From: Harmonia axyridis | Lineage: Eukaryota > Arthropoda > Insecta > Coleoptera > Coccinellidae | DNA: 64,000 nt | NCBI RefSeq assembly: GCF_914767665.1 | Contig: NC_059503.1 | Coordinates: forward strand, 28,830,001 to 28,894,000 | Direction: 5' to 3' | Shown: piece after piece, positions 54,450 through 64,000 of the stretch | Layout: every line of letters starts with the position of its first letter | Position numbering within the stretch: the first letter of the stretch is position 1 | Made by a program: the position numbers and the translations under genes | The notes under the pieces: generated by a model | What the model was told of the DNA's origin: nothing | Database searches by the model: none | Seen by the model: only the letters and a program-made list of their open reading frames with translations

Positions 54450-56810
54450 AAGTATGTATATGAGGGTCAATATTTACTCATTGGTGAGAATCGCATATAT
54501 CGTCTTATCTATCATCGTTTCAGAATGAAATCTATTATATAATTTTATATGATAATATTTAATATTTATAGAAATCTTTTTTTATTTCAATAAAGCTAGA
54601 AATTACCATAACAAAGTCACCTTTGAAGCATTTATGTACAGTGCATCCCATTTTGGGTGAGACAGCCAGTTTTCTCGCTTGTTATTTAATATAGAGCCTT
54701 ACGGTTTTCACGTTCCTGTCCTACTTTTTCGTGAAACTCAAATTGGTCTAATCAGATTTTGCATAACTGTTTCCGTTCAAAAGATACAGGGCGATTATGA
54801 AAATTGATACTTCTCGAACCTCTCCTTTATCTCCGAAGTTATTAGAAATAATGCTCAGCTAAAAACTACGTCTGAATCAGAATTTTGCGTAAAATCCAGT
54901 GGCGTACTCAATTTTTTTTTCGATGTATGGTTTCGAAGATTCAACACAAACCTATATTTTTTTTTAATGGAACACCATGTATATCATTACTTTGTTGAAA
55001 TCGTAATGTTTTCCCCTTCTGAATGATGTATGACATTATGTAGGTAGGATGTTCAGAAATGTTAAAAAAACACTAAAACATCAAATAATGATTTTTTTGT
55101 GACTGGGCCATGAATTTCCCAAGTTTCAATAAGAGGATTATTACTTTTAATTTTTAAAAGTAGTAGGTCATTGTTGATACAAACATCCTTGTTGTTATTA
55201 TGGCTACTATGCATTTGGGAGCATTGTTTTATCAAGTAGGCATTGGAGAGAAAAAAACCAATCTGATCTAGCTGTCATCGCTATGAATTATTGTTATTAT
55301 TATTGATTCTTTTTTTATATGGGAAATCCATTGCCCATTAACAAAAAATCATAATTATTTGATGTTTTAGTGGTTTGTTAACATTTCTGAACATCCTATC
55401 TACATAGTATCATACTTCATTTTGAAGGGAAAAAAATAACAAATTCAACGAAGTGATGATATACATGTTCCATTAAAAAAAATATAGGTTTGTGTTGAAT
55501 CTTCAAAACCATACACCGAAAAAAAAAATTGAGTACGCCACTGAATTCTACGCAAAATTCTGATTCAGACGTAGTTTTTAGCTGAGCATTATTTCTAATA
55601 ACTTCGGAAATAAAGGAGGGGTCCGAAAAGTATTAATTTCCAAAATCGCCCTGTATCTCTTGAACGGAAACAGTTATGCAAAATCTGATTAGACCAACTT
55701 GAGTTTCACGAAAAAGTAGGACAGGAACGTGAAAACCGCAAGGCTCTATCTTAAATAACAAGCGAGAAACCTGACTGTCTCACCCAAAATGGGATACATA
55801 CATGCTTACAATACCCCGAAGTAGGAAGGTTTTTAACGATTTCTGTAAACTTTACAACAATAATTAAATCAAATGAATACAAATACCACATTACGTTTCA
55901 AAATATCCCTTTTTTTTCAATTTTTTATCATAAGAGCTATGCAGTTCAAATATCACATTTATGAGTGAATTTTACATTCAAGTTTCATCGACTTTGAAGA
56001 TGAGAAATAGCCCATACTGATGGCTGAAAACGTTTAGAATAAATCTCGCCTTCAAAGTTGATAGAACTAAAAAATTCACTTCATAAATAACGGTACATGA
56101 CGAGAGTCAATATTTACTCAACGGTGGAAAACGTATCTAATGTCTTATCTTCTTCTTTTCAGTTTTATCTATCATTGTTTTTAAATTAAATCTGATATAT
56201 TTATATCATTTATAAAATCAAAATTTGAATATTCCAATAAAGCTAGACATTGCATATTGGACAAAGGTACAGCATATTTCTTTTTTTTTTGTTGGAAATA
56301 TTGAAACAACTATATGCACGCTTACAATCACAATAAGTATGTTGTGTGAAGTACAAGATACGAAGGTTTGCTTGAAGTCGCACATTTGTGCGATCGATTT
56401 CGAAAAGAAATTTGAAGCCAACCAATATGACAAGAAGTGTACAGAAATAATAGTTAAAAATTTATTGACATCAATTCAAAAGTATATGGAAATCAAACGG
56501 ATATCAAAATTTTTTGCACGATTTAAACAAAGCAAACCATTTTCGCTCAAAATAACACATTAGTTCTTAGGAAATGAGCATTGCAACAAATATGGAAGAA
56601 CACTTAAAAATCATGAATTTCTGTAGACTTAACAATAATATTAATATCATACAAATCCAAAGATACGTTTCGAAATTTTTGTATTCTTTACAATTTTTCA
56701 TCATCAGAGCCATAAAGTTCAAATATCAAATTCAAAATGTGAATTTTATATACAAGCTTCATCGACTTGAAGTCAAGACTAACTCAAACTGACGGCCCAA
56801 GATATTACAT
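54450..56810. repeat. Old tandem duplication upstream of Wdr62
   Basis: GGTCAATATTTACTCATTGG near 54,473 recurs as AGTCAATATTTACTCAACGG near 56,107, each followed by TCTTATCTATCAT-like and AATAAAGCTAGA sequence. The block at 55,930-56,040 (CATAAGAGCTATGCAGTTCA) recurs near 56,704 (CATCAGAGCCATAAAGTTCA). Unit 1 (about 54,450-56,075) is split by a foldback element; unit 2 is about 56,100-56,810. Confidence 0.7.
54637..55800. mobile_element. 1.16-kb foldback element
   Basis: Outer arms share GCATCCCATTTTGGGTGAGA and its reverse complement (55,773-55,796). Further in they share TTCACGTTCCTGTCCTACTT, GACGTAGTTTTTAGCTGAGC (right arm orientation) and the long A/T runs around 54,912 and 55,522. No coding sequence recognised. 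Exact borders are uncertain by a few bases. Confidence 0.85.
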
Positions 56811-56885
56811 TGAGCATTATCATCTATATTCATATAGACAAACTAACCGACATCAAAGCCGTTATGGTTAATCACATTTTATATA

Positions 56886-56978
56886 CAGGGAGATTTTGAA
56901 AGACCCACTGAAAAATGATTTGATCCAAGATCTTCGCAAGGAGTTATTTCAGTGGATCTTTTAAAATGGATCTCCCTG
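56886..56978. mobile_element. 93-bp miniature inverted-repeat element, TA site
   Basis: CAGGGAGATTTTGAAAGA at the left and TCTTTTAAAATGGATCTCCCTG split at the right give inverted ends. CACTGAAA/TTTCAGTG follow inward, and TA lies on both sides. Confidence 0.8.
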
Positions 56979-57399
56979 TATATTTATACAGTTCTATGCT
57001 TTCTAAGGGCGCATGAAGCACTCAAAATCTACTGTCGCCGAGTCAGTATTTTTCTCGAATTTCTCAAACCAATTTATAAATCGGAAATTTCCATCAAACT
57101 TCAAATTCAGGAGTTATGAACAAAATTTATAATATTCCAATATTTTCTGCAAGTTTGGCTCATAGGTAATTCCTGGAGGCGATGGTTATTTATAAGATAA
57201 TAAAAAAAGTTATTTTTCCGAGTCCTCAACTCATGTTCATGCATGAATCGCAAGAATAACGGCGTGGCCTTCAACACCCCCCAGATTATGTGCCGGTACA
57301 CAATATAAACATAGGCGTTTTAAGTAACGAATTCGCGTGTATATTTGCATTGAAAAAAGAAAAATACATAAAAACGCTCAATATTTCGTCACTGCGCGC

Positions 57400-57720
57400 A
57401 CAGAAGTCTGGGGGAATAATTAATTGACAGGTGTTATGTTGAAGTACTTACGATGCGACATTATGCAGAATAACACCTTCAGCGGTCTGCAAGAGCTATT
57501 ATTAGCGATGAGCTCGTGTCGATTAACGTTTAACGACAAAATTGCTGCTATTGTTGTCACTTCGATGAAAAATTACGAGCGTTAAACGAGGCGATCTATT
57601 AGTCCCGCCTGTAAACGACCGAATGACAGCACGATTGGAACTTTTCCAGCACGAACGTGTGTCGTCTTAGGAAGCTCGACGAAAAAGTTCGCGCAATACA
57701 ACAAATCAAGAAGTTATGTA
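57400..57720. promoter_or_regulatory. Candidate non-repetitive regulatory island upstream of Wdr62
   Basis: CpG-containing, non-repetitive stretch (GCGATGAGCTCGTGTCGATT, GAGGCGATCTATTAGTCCCG) between repeats. No open frame. Regulatory role is inference. Confidence 0.2.
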
Positions 57721-57852
57721 TGTTTTCAAGCTAGTTTCCGAAACCGCAAAAAGGGATATTTTTCAGACAAAATAATTCAAGTGATTGATCGGAGACTTGA
57801 CATTCTTCGAAAAAATTATTAGCTAAATTAATAAAGCACAGGACAAATAGAA

Positions 57853-59115
57853 AAAAAGTGGGTCTGCTGGAAAAAATTCCGAACTTAATGAAACTTCTAC
57901 AAGTTGTTCGGGGATGTTGTCAAGTTATCCAACACGAGGATCCTGTGCTAACTTGAGGAAGGCCGAAGAACCTCAACATTTCCGGAATTTTTTCAGTTTT
58001 TTGCTAATAACCTCTAAACTAAGTAGTTTTAGACCAAAACGTTAATGTTCAAAGTTGTAGATCACTAAATTCTCTACAATTTCGTGTTCACAAACTTTTT
58101 CGTGAACCTAATATCAATTGAAATATGGTCGATCAAATTTATAGTCCAGTAGTTAAAGCAAAAAAAGTGGGATCTGCTGGAAAAAATTCCGAACTTGATG
58201 AAACTTCTACAGATTGTTCAGGGGTGTTGTGGGATGACTCTGTCGAGTTATCCAACACGAGGACCCTGTGCTAACTTGAGGAGGGCCGAAGAACCCCAAC
58301 ATTTTTGGACTTTTTCCTGGTTTATAAAATCATCATTTTCAATCAATTCTTGGTTATTATTTATTGATTTTAACCAGTTGATCTGATTATTAAGGTTCAA
58401 AATAATTATAAGTTGATAGGAATTTAGAGTAAGGTGATAACTTGCCACGATAACATTGAAATATCTACTCTTTACATAATCATAGGCTTTTAGTCAAAGC
58501 TACCTCCCCCTCCACCTTATGTTCAATTTATCGATTTGATGGATTATTACTATAATTACCATAGAACAGCTGCTAATTGTTAGTTACATGGTTAAAACCT
58601 TTGTTTTTTGCCAATTTTTGACATTTTGGGAAAATTCCTCTGATTTTGATTGGGTGAATCTCGGTTGATATAAGGTTAAAAAAAAAAGAATTATACGGAA
58701 TTCAATTATCTACAACTTTGAAAATTAAAATTAAGTTGAAAGTTATAAGCAAAATACCGAAAAAAGTCCGAAAATGTTGAGGTTCTTCAGCCCCTTCTCA
58801 CACAGGGTCCTCGTGTTGGATAACTTGAAAGAACCATTCCACAGCACCCCCAAACAACCTGTAGAAGTTTCATTAAATTCGGAAATTTTTCCAGCAGACC
58901 CCAATTTTTTTTGCTTTGTCACTGGACTATTATTTTGATCGACTGTATCTCAATTGATATTGGGTTTACGAAAAAGTCTGTGGATACAAAATTGTAGAGA
59001 ATTTAATGACCTACAACTTTGAATCTGAACGTTCTGGTCGAAAACTACTTAGTTTAGAAGTTATGAGCAAAAAACTGAAATAAGTCCGAAAATGTTGAGG
59101 TTCTTCGGCCCTAAC
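57853..59115. mobile_element. Composite foldback element with direct subrepeats in its arms
   Basis: The left side has two direct copies of a ~295-bp unit (from about 57,858 and 58,150) with TCTGCTGGAAAAAATTCCGA and GTTATCCAACACGAGGA. The right side has inverted copies at about 58,775-58,930 and 58,935-59,110. Units contain TTGTAGA...TCTACAA hairpins (58,057-58,083; 58,996-59,021). No protein recognised. Confidence 0.8.
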
Positions 59116-59384
59116 AGAGCGGTGATGCAATGAAGACATTTGATCAGCATCACGAGTTCAACAACATATAAAAAAGTCAACCTCAATAACTGCATTACAT
59201 CCTGGAATGAAAATAATAACGCCTCTGAAAAAACAATAAAAATCTTCGGAAAATCCATCACGTCTAGTCGCGCAAAAAATCCTATATCATAATGTGATAA
59301 ATCGGAGCAAATTCTAAGTAAACTGGTTAATAATTTTACCACCCACACCTCATTATTAAAATGTAGTCTGCATTAATTACGCCA

Positions 59385-59600
59385 CTTACCTTGCGGACGT
59401 GAATCGTTAATAATTAATTAGTTGATGTTGCAGAATGCCTTTACGAAATAAGTCTGCTTTATCCGCGTTCTTATGCATTCGTTACGCTTATTGCTACTTT
59501 CTTGCATCGAACGGTTCACGCAAATGTAACAGGTCTATTATTACTTTGCTAATGCCCTAAATATTCATCACCAGTGAGATGTAGCATCATGGTATAATCA
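59385..59600. promoter_or_regulatory. Candidate non-repetitive island with TAAT cores
   Basis: Contains CGTTAATAATTAATTAGTTG (clustered homeodomain-type cores) near 59,406 and CpG-containing flanks, no repeats. Inference only. Confidence 0.2.
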
Positions 59601-59786
59601 TTTCGGTGATTTCCATACTTCTGAAGTGTACACCAAAACTTCAATGATTTTTCTCAACCACTCGAAAACTATCGATAATACAAAGTGTCTTGAAACTATG
59701 GTGCCAAATTGAATTAAGATTCGCCATGAAAAATTAATAAGACTTTCCTAATATTTCTTCCTCAAATAGCGTGCGTTTCGGATATA

Positions 59787-60547
59787 CAGGGTGTTGAATA
59801 TGTTAATTTAAAGTAATTTTCCTACTAGCGTTTCGAAAGTATTACTTTCCACACGCATATGCATGCGGAAGGTGAATAGCAAGGGTTTTTCCGCACGCAA
59901 AAATTAAAGAGTTGCGTCAATCATAAAATTCAAATATTTCTCTAAACGGCTGAGCGCACGAAAATATTATTTCTTATTATGTCCGTCGGTATCAAGACGA
60001 AAACTCTCTGGAAAAGTGTCTCATTTACGCTAGTAGGAAAAATATTGTTCCTAACTCATGTGGAAAGTGCTTTTTCCGCACTCGACAGCCAAATCAAGCT
60101 GATTTGGCAAGCAGATTTGGTGAAAAATGCATGTGAAAGTGTCATTATTTCTTTGGTTGAAATACCCAGTTATTATTCGGAATATTAATTGACTGTAAAA
60201 TTAATTTCTACCAAACAAATTTTTCAATACTAGTACCTATGTTTGCACCTACTCATAAAAGGGCAATTATCTTGAAAATGGTTAGTTTTTCCGGATTCGA
60301 ACTAGTATACATTTTCACTAAAAATTGAATGGAGAATGCGAAAATGTATAATTTTCATGATTTTACCAGTAGCAGTAGTAAAAAATTGGGGAAAAAAGTG
60401 ACCATGTTGGCTATTTTGTACACCACTGACAACTGAAAATGGTTTTTTTTTTAAATGAAGTAACTATTGAACACAAACATTCTTTCAAATTCAATAGCGG
60501 AAGTTATGAATAAAAATTACTTTTAAATTTTCATATTCAACACCCTG
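59787..60547. mobile_element. 761-bp TIR element, TA site
   Basis: Ends CAGGGTGTTGAATATG and CATATTCAACACCCTG, flanked by TA. Inverted similarity extends about 40 bp. A 69-codon frame at 59,979-60,188 is not recognised. Confidence 0.85.
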
Positions 60548-62290
60548 TATCTCTGCAACGAACGATATTTGAGAAAAGAGATAGAAGGATAGACTTATTT
60601 ATTTTTCAAGACGATTGGTCTTGATATTGATTGAAAATAAGCTAGAAAATTTTATCAGGTGTTCTTTTTGTAAATTTATTGAAAACAAATACTTTTTCCT
60701 AGGTGATCGTGGTTATGTATCACTAAGTATATTATAATATCACTAATAAATACTTATATTGAGAGTTTCTATGATACTTTCATTGTTGATAATAATTTTA
60801 ATTCTGGAAATTTTGGAAAAAACTGTAGTCTCGTGCGTTTTTTTGTTGAGGCTTCATAAAAAAATTTCCTCATGTCCTATCTCATAATCATGAGGAAATA
60901 TCTCCGATTTTTTTTACTATGAAACAATTAAAGATAGAAATTAGTACCGAGAATATACCTATCCATTTTCATGATTTCATATATTATAGGTTTTTTTTCC
61001 GAATATGTATTTGATTTTTAGCCTTGAGAAATGGACTTTGAAGCTGAGAGGAGTATAATAAGCGAGAAGGAAGATTTGGAAATCCCCTCCAGTAATGAAG
61101 AAATAAGTCCACTATTACTTATTTCAGCTATTATTATTTTTTAATGAATACGAGTTTTGAAGCACTTTTTGCTTTCTGATTTGAATCTAAAGCGAAAACG
61201 CTATTAGATATCATGGCGTTCGCTTATGACTTAACATTTAAGTAAATCTTTTCATAACTTTTCATTAAATATTTTATGTCTATGCTGAACGATGAAAGTG
61301 AACAAAATATATGGGATGCTGGTTTATTATCAGTATTTCACGAGTAAAAACAATTGAATAATGCAAAAATCAATCGTCATGCTAGCATTAAAAACAATAA
61401 AACTTCAAAGCGACACGAGGTGGGGTTATACCTATCAGACATAGAATAAAATGTTATACTACTTAAGTTAAGTCAATGGGTTACACTTGGAAGTGACGTA
61501 GCTCTTTTTGTGGTTTCAGGTAACATGATTGAATGCTATATTTCATCCTTTTATTTAATTGAATATTATTTTTAATGGCAAGTTTGAATCGAATAGAAGA
61601 TTTTTTTCAAATCCTGTTAATGAAAACCTGAGGTCACCAATTTTTGGATACTTCAATACTGTCATTTAGCCTATTCTGAGTCTTAGAGAACAACTTTGAA
61701 TTTTTAATTTGGGGAATGTTGAAAGTTTGCTTTTTAAGAAGTTTACATGAAAATAATAAATTAGAAGAATTATTTTCCTGAGCGATGTGAATGATTGATT
61801 CCTAAAATATAAATTAAATTGCTACAATTCAATTATACCTCATTATCGGCTTTTGAAACGATCGAGAATATTTCAAAACTGCCATATAACTGACATTATT
61901 AGAGTTCATTCATATCATGGAGACTTTACGAAATGATTATGCAAAAAAGCAATGATTTTCCAATCTAATAAGATTGGCATAATTCAATTCGATTATGGCT
62001 CGTAATTGGAAATGCATTGAGACAGATTATCAGACGTGGTCGGTCTGCTTTAGAATCACCCAGATTCCAACTAGAATTCCAATTCAAATTGAAATTTGCA
62101 AAAGCTGAAATTGAATCCTTTCAGTATTATATCTCAATAGGGTAGCAGTACATTGAAAATTTCAGTTACGATTTTAGCCGTTCGTTACTAATGAAGAAAA
62201 AAAACATTCTAATTCTGATTTGAATGGATGCCTTAGTGGAGTTAACAGTTAGTCTGTTTTTTATTCTGGCGATGTTAATTCCATCTTTAC
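60548..62290. other. Upstream flank, no firm feature
   Basis: AT-rich. A short plus-strand frame at about 61,028 (MDFEAERSIISEKEDLEIPS) is unsupported. Nothing else recognised. Confidence 0.4.
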
Positions 62291-62357
62291 CTTGTACAGA
62301 CAAAAGACTTCCTTCTCTATGATAGGGGAAGAGTTTCTCGGCATCATCTTGATTCTG
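62291..62357 (-). CDS. Candidate exon upstream of Wdr62 (alternative first coding exon or exon of another gene)
   Basis: A 67-bp minus-strand segment has a strong acceptor (TTTGTTTCCGCAG) and a good donor (CAAG-GTAAAG). In one frame an ATG-ATG in good context (AATCAAGATG) reads MMPRNSSPIIEKEVFCLYK and ends at phase 0. That is the phase Wdr62 exon 2 needs (…[12 protein letters not shown]). A second frame, starting QNQDDAEKLFPYHRE, is also open, so the coding frame is ambiguous. It could instead belong to an unrelated upstream gene. I see no homology that decides. Confidence 0.3.
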
Positions 62358-62628
62358 CTGCGGAAACAAAACATTTTAGACAAATCTTCAATGAAACGCT
62401 AATGGATGATCTCTGTCAGTAAATGATTGTGATGCTGTTAACAGGAACTTCTGAAAAACGCCCCCGCGTTTAAAAGTTCTAAGGACTAACTAAGGGGTTT
62501 ATAACAATTCACAATTGATCTAAAAAATATTCGCTTCTTGGATCATTTCCTATATGTGTGAAAATCAGGTTGAAATGTTTTGAGAATTTGATTATCTTGT
62601 TTATACTTATTTATGTATATTGAAGTAC

Positions 62629-63735
62629 AACTTTGGTATCGCCGTTTTGCAATAGATGGTTGTAGCGATAAGTGGTAGTCGAAATAAATAGATCGTAGAT
62701 GTCGTACAATTAGCTTAGATATTTGTAAAACGCCATCGAAATATTGGTCGATTTGTGTCTGCATCATAAAGTTATTCTCGTAAGTAATTGCACAAGTGCA
62801 TCAAAATTACCGATAATTTTGCATGACAGCGTGTTGTCATAAAAACTGCATGAGTTCATTTTCATTTTTGGAGAAAGAGCCCGACACCGAAGGTGGAGGG
62901 CTCTTTCTCCAAAAATGAAAATGACCGAATGCAGTTTTTATGACAACACGCTGGAATGCGAAATTATCCGGTCATTTTGATGCACGAGTGTAATTCGGGG
63001 GAATATTTCCCGAATAAACTGTTACATTACCTGTCAAACTGATTTAGAATGGAATTGCCATAGATTCGAACTGTGTAAGATGCATAGAAACTAAGCATCT
63101 ATGAACAGAACAATTATCGCAGTGCAGTTTCGCTTCCTACAATGCAATTATCGCTGTAATTTTCGATAATTGTTCTCCAGATACATAGAATTTTTGACAG
63201 GAGGGAAATATTCGATTAAACATGTCAGATTACGAGCCAAATTCTCGTAATTTGCGGGAGGTTTCAACTTTCTGCTTAAATTTGAAGAAATCTGGGCTGA
63301 GGCTCATCCAATACTCTCAAACAACTATGGTGAGGCCGCTATTAATGAAAGAACGTGCCGAGAGTGGCTTCAACGTTTGAAGAACGGTGATTTAGACGTC
63401 GAAGAACAGCATGGCGGTGGAAGAGAGAAAGTTTTTGAAGATACAGAATTGGAGGCATTACTTGATCAAGACTCGTGTCAAACGCAACAAGAATTGGCAG
63501 GATCATTGGAAGTGATGCAACAAGCCATTTCAAAACGCCTGAAAGTCATGGGAATGATTCAGAAACAAGGAAATTGGGTGCCGTACGAGTTGAAGCCGAG
63601 AGATGTTGAACGGTATTTGTTTGCTTGTGAACAGCTGCTTGCAAGGCAAAGACGGAAGGGATTTCTGCATCGCATTGTGACTGGACACGAAAAATGGGTT
63701 CATTACGATAATCCCAAGCGCAGAAAATCATTGAC
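62629..63735 (+). mobile_element. Mariner transposon, inactive copy 2 (interrupted and truncated)
   Basis: Left end GTACAACTTTGGTATCGCCG; same family as copy 1 at 44,570. A 431-bp insertion (62,781-63,211) splits the 5' region. The transposase then reads [60 protein letters not shown] and [18 protein letters not shown]. The first catalytic aspartate is changed to histidine (VTGHEKW for VTGDEKW). Similarity stops after KRRKS at about 63,733. Confidence 0.85.
62781..63211. mobile_element. Insertion within mariner copy 2, with a 210-bp palindrome
   Basis: Absent from mariner copy 1, whose uninterrupted CTCGATTAAGCATGTCAG gives the empty site. The left half (about 62,785-62,997) is a palindrome with GCATCAAAATTACCG, CATTTTCATTTTTGGAGAAA and GAGCCC in inverted arms. 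The right half has the hairpin GAACAATTATCG...CGATAATTGTTC. TCG occurs at both borders, a possible short duplication. Confidence 0.8.
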
Positions 63736-64000
63736 GTTGTTGTACCATAGTATAAGGAAATATTTTCTTATTCCTCATACTATGGTTGTACCTAAAGTGA
63801 CGATGGGACACAGTAACAACGTCTATACAGAACATAACCGGTTCTCTTTAATCGTGCACGCCCCAAGCAATATAAAATTAAGTAATGAATAAATAAAAAA
63901 GACAAAAAATATTTGAGTCAATTGTTAAAACAATTTTTATTTCCTTCAATCAAGAAGGTGGTATAAGAGAATTCAATTAATTAAGAATTACCTAACTTTT
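63736..64000. other. Window end, hairpin and AT-rich DNA
   Basis: GTACCATAGTATAAGGAA and its inverted partner TTCCTCATACTATGGTTGTA form a hairpin at about 63,750-63,790. It replaces the mariner continuation. No gene is seen to the window end. Confidence 0.5.

Noticed and set aside
56225..56563. 112-codon plus-strand open frame
   Set aside because: Low-complexity, lies in a decayed tandem duplication, not kept in the other unit.
61028..61145. Start of a plus-strand gene (MDFEAERSIISEKEDLEIPS)
   Set aside because: Only about 37 codons, no clear donor, no recognised family.

Overview
The window looks like insect genomic DNA, and a beetle is plausible. It is AT-rich, has spliceosomal GT-AG introns of 55 bp to 18 kb, and is full of LINE retrotransposons, mariner/Tc1, hAT and foldback (MITE-like) elements. 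I could not fix the species from the sequence alone.

One protein-coding gene dominates. It runs right to left on the minus strand from about 54.06 kb down to the stop codon at 91-93. I rebuilt 25 coding exons, all with consistent phase and GT-AG borders, that encode a WDR62/MAPKBP1-family scaffold of about 2,303 residues. Exons 2-12 form the WD40 propellers. Exon 13 carries the family's LPxWAK...KWAQR linker. Exons 14-24 are a long disordered scaffold tail, including one 2.56-kb exon. Exon 25 is the C-terminal helical segment. By family knowledge this protein is a centrosome/spindle-pole and JNK-pathway scaffold. The weakest parts of the model are the first coding exon (53,944-54,060) and the 3' end of exon 15. 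A second possible first exon lies at 62,291-62,357.

The rest is mobile DNA in the introns and upstream flank. Intron 14 (8.1-8.7 kb) holds a mariner remnant. Intron 7 (13.3-17.2 kb) holds two LINE copies, a small palindrome and a transposase remnant. Intron 5 holds a PIF/Harbinger-like element and a tRNA-like sequence. Intron 4 holds a LINE, a ribosomal protein L35A retropseudogene and a LINE fragment. Intron 3 holds a (TA)n tract and a 1.5-kb foldback element. Intron 2 holds mariner and Tc1 fossils split by a LINE, plus two hAT elements with recognisable 8-bp target duplications. The 18.3-kb intron 1 holds an RTE-type LINE split by a foldback element, tandem repeats, a mariner and nested palindromes. 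Upstream (54-64 kb) there is a tandem duplication, more foldbacks and a second mariner copy that is itself interrupted.

The most unexplained signal is a set of otherwise different long foldback elements. Most start with CAGGGTG-like ends flanked by TA, and several share a short core resembling ATAACTYNNGAAC inside their arms. Several insertions can be read against an intact pre-insertion site within this window, which makes their boundaries firm.
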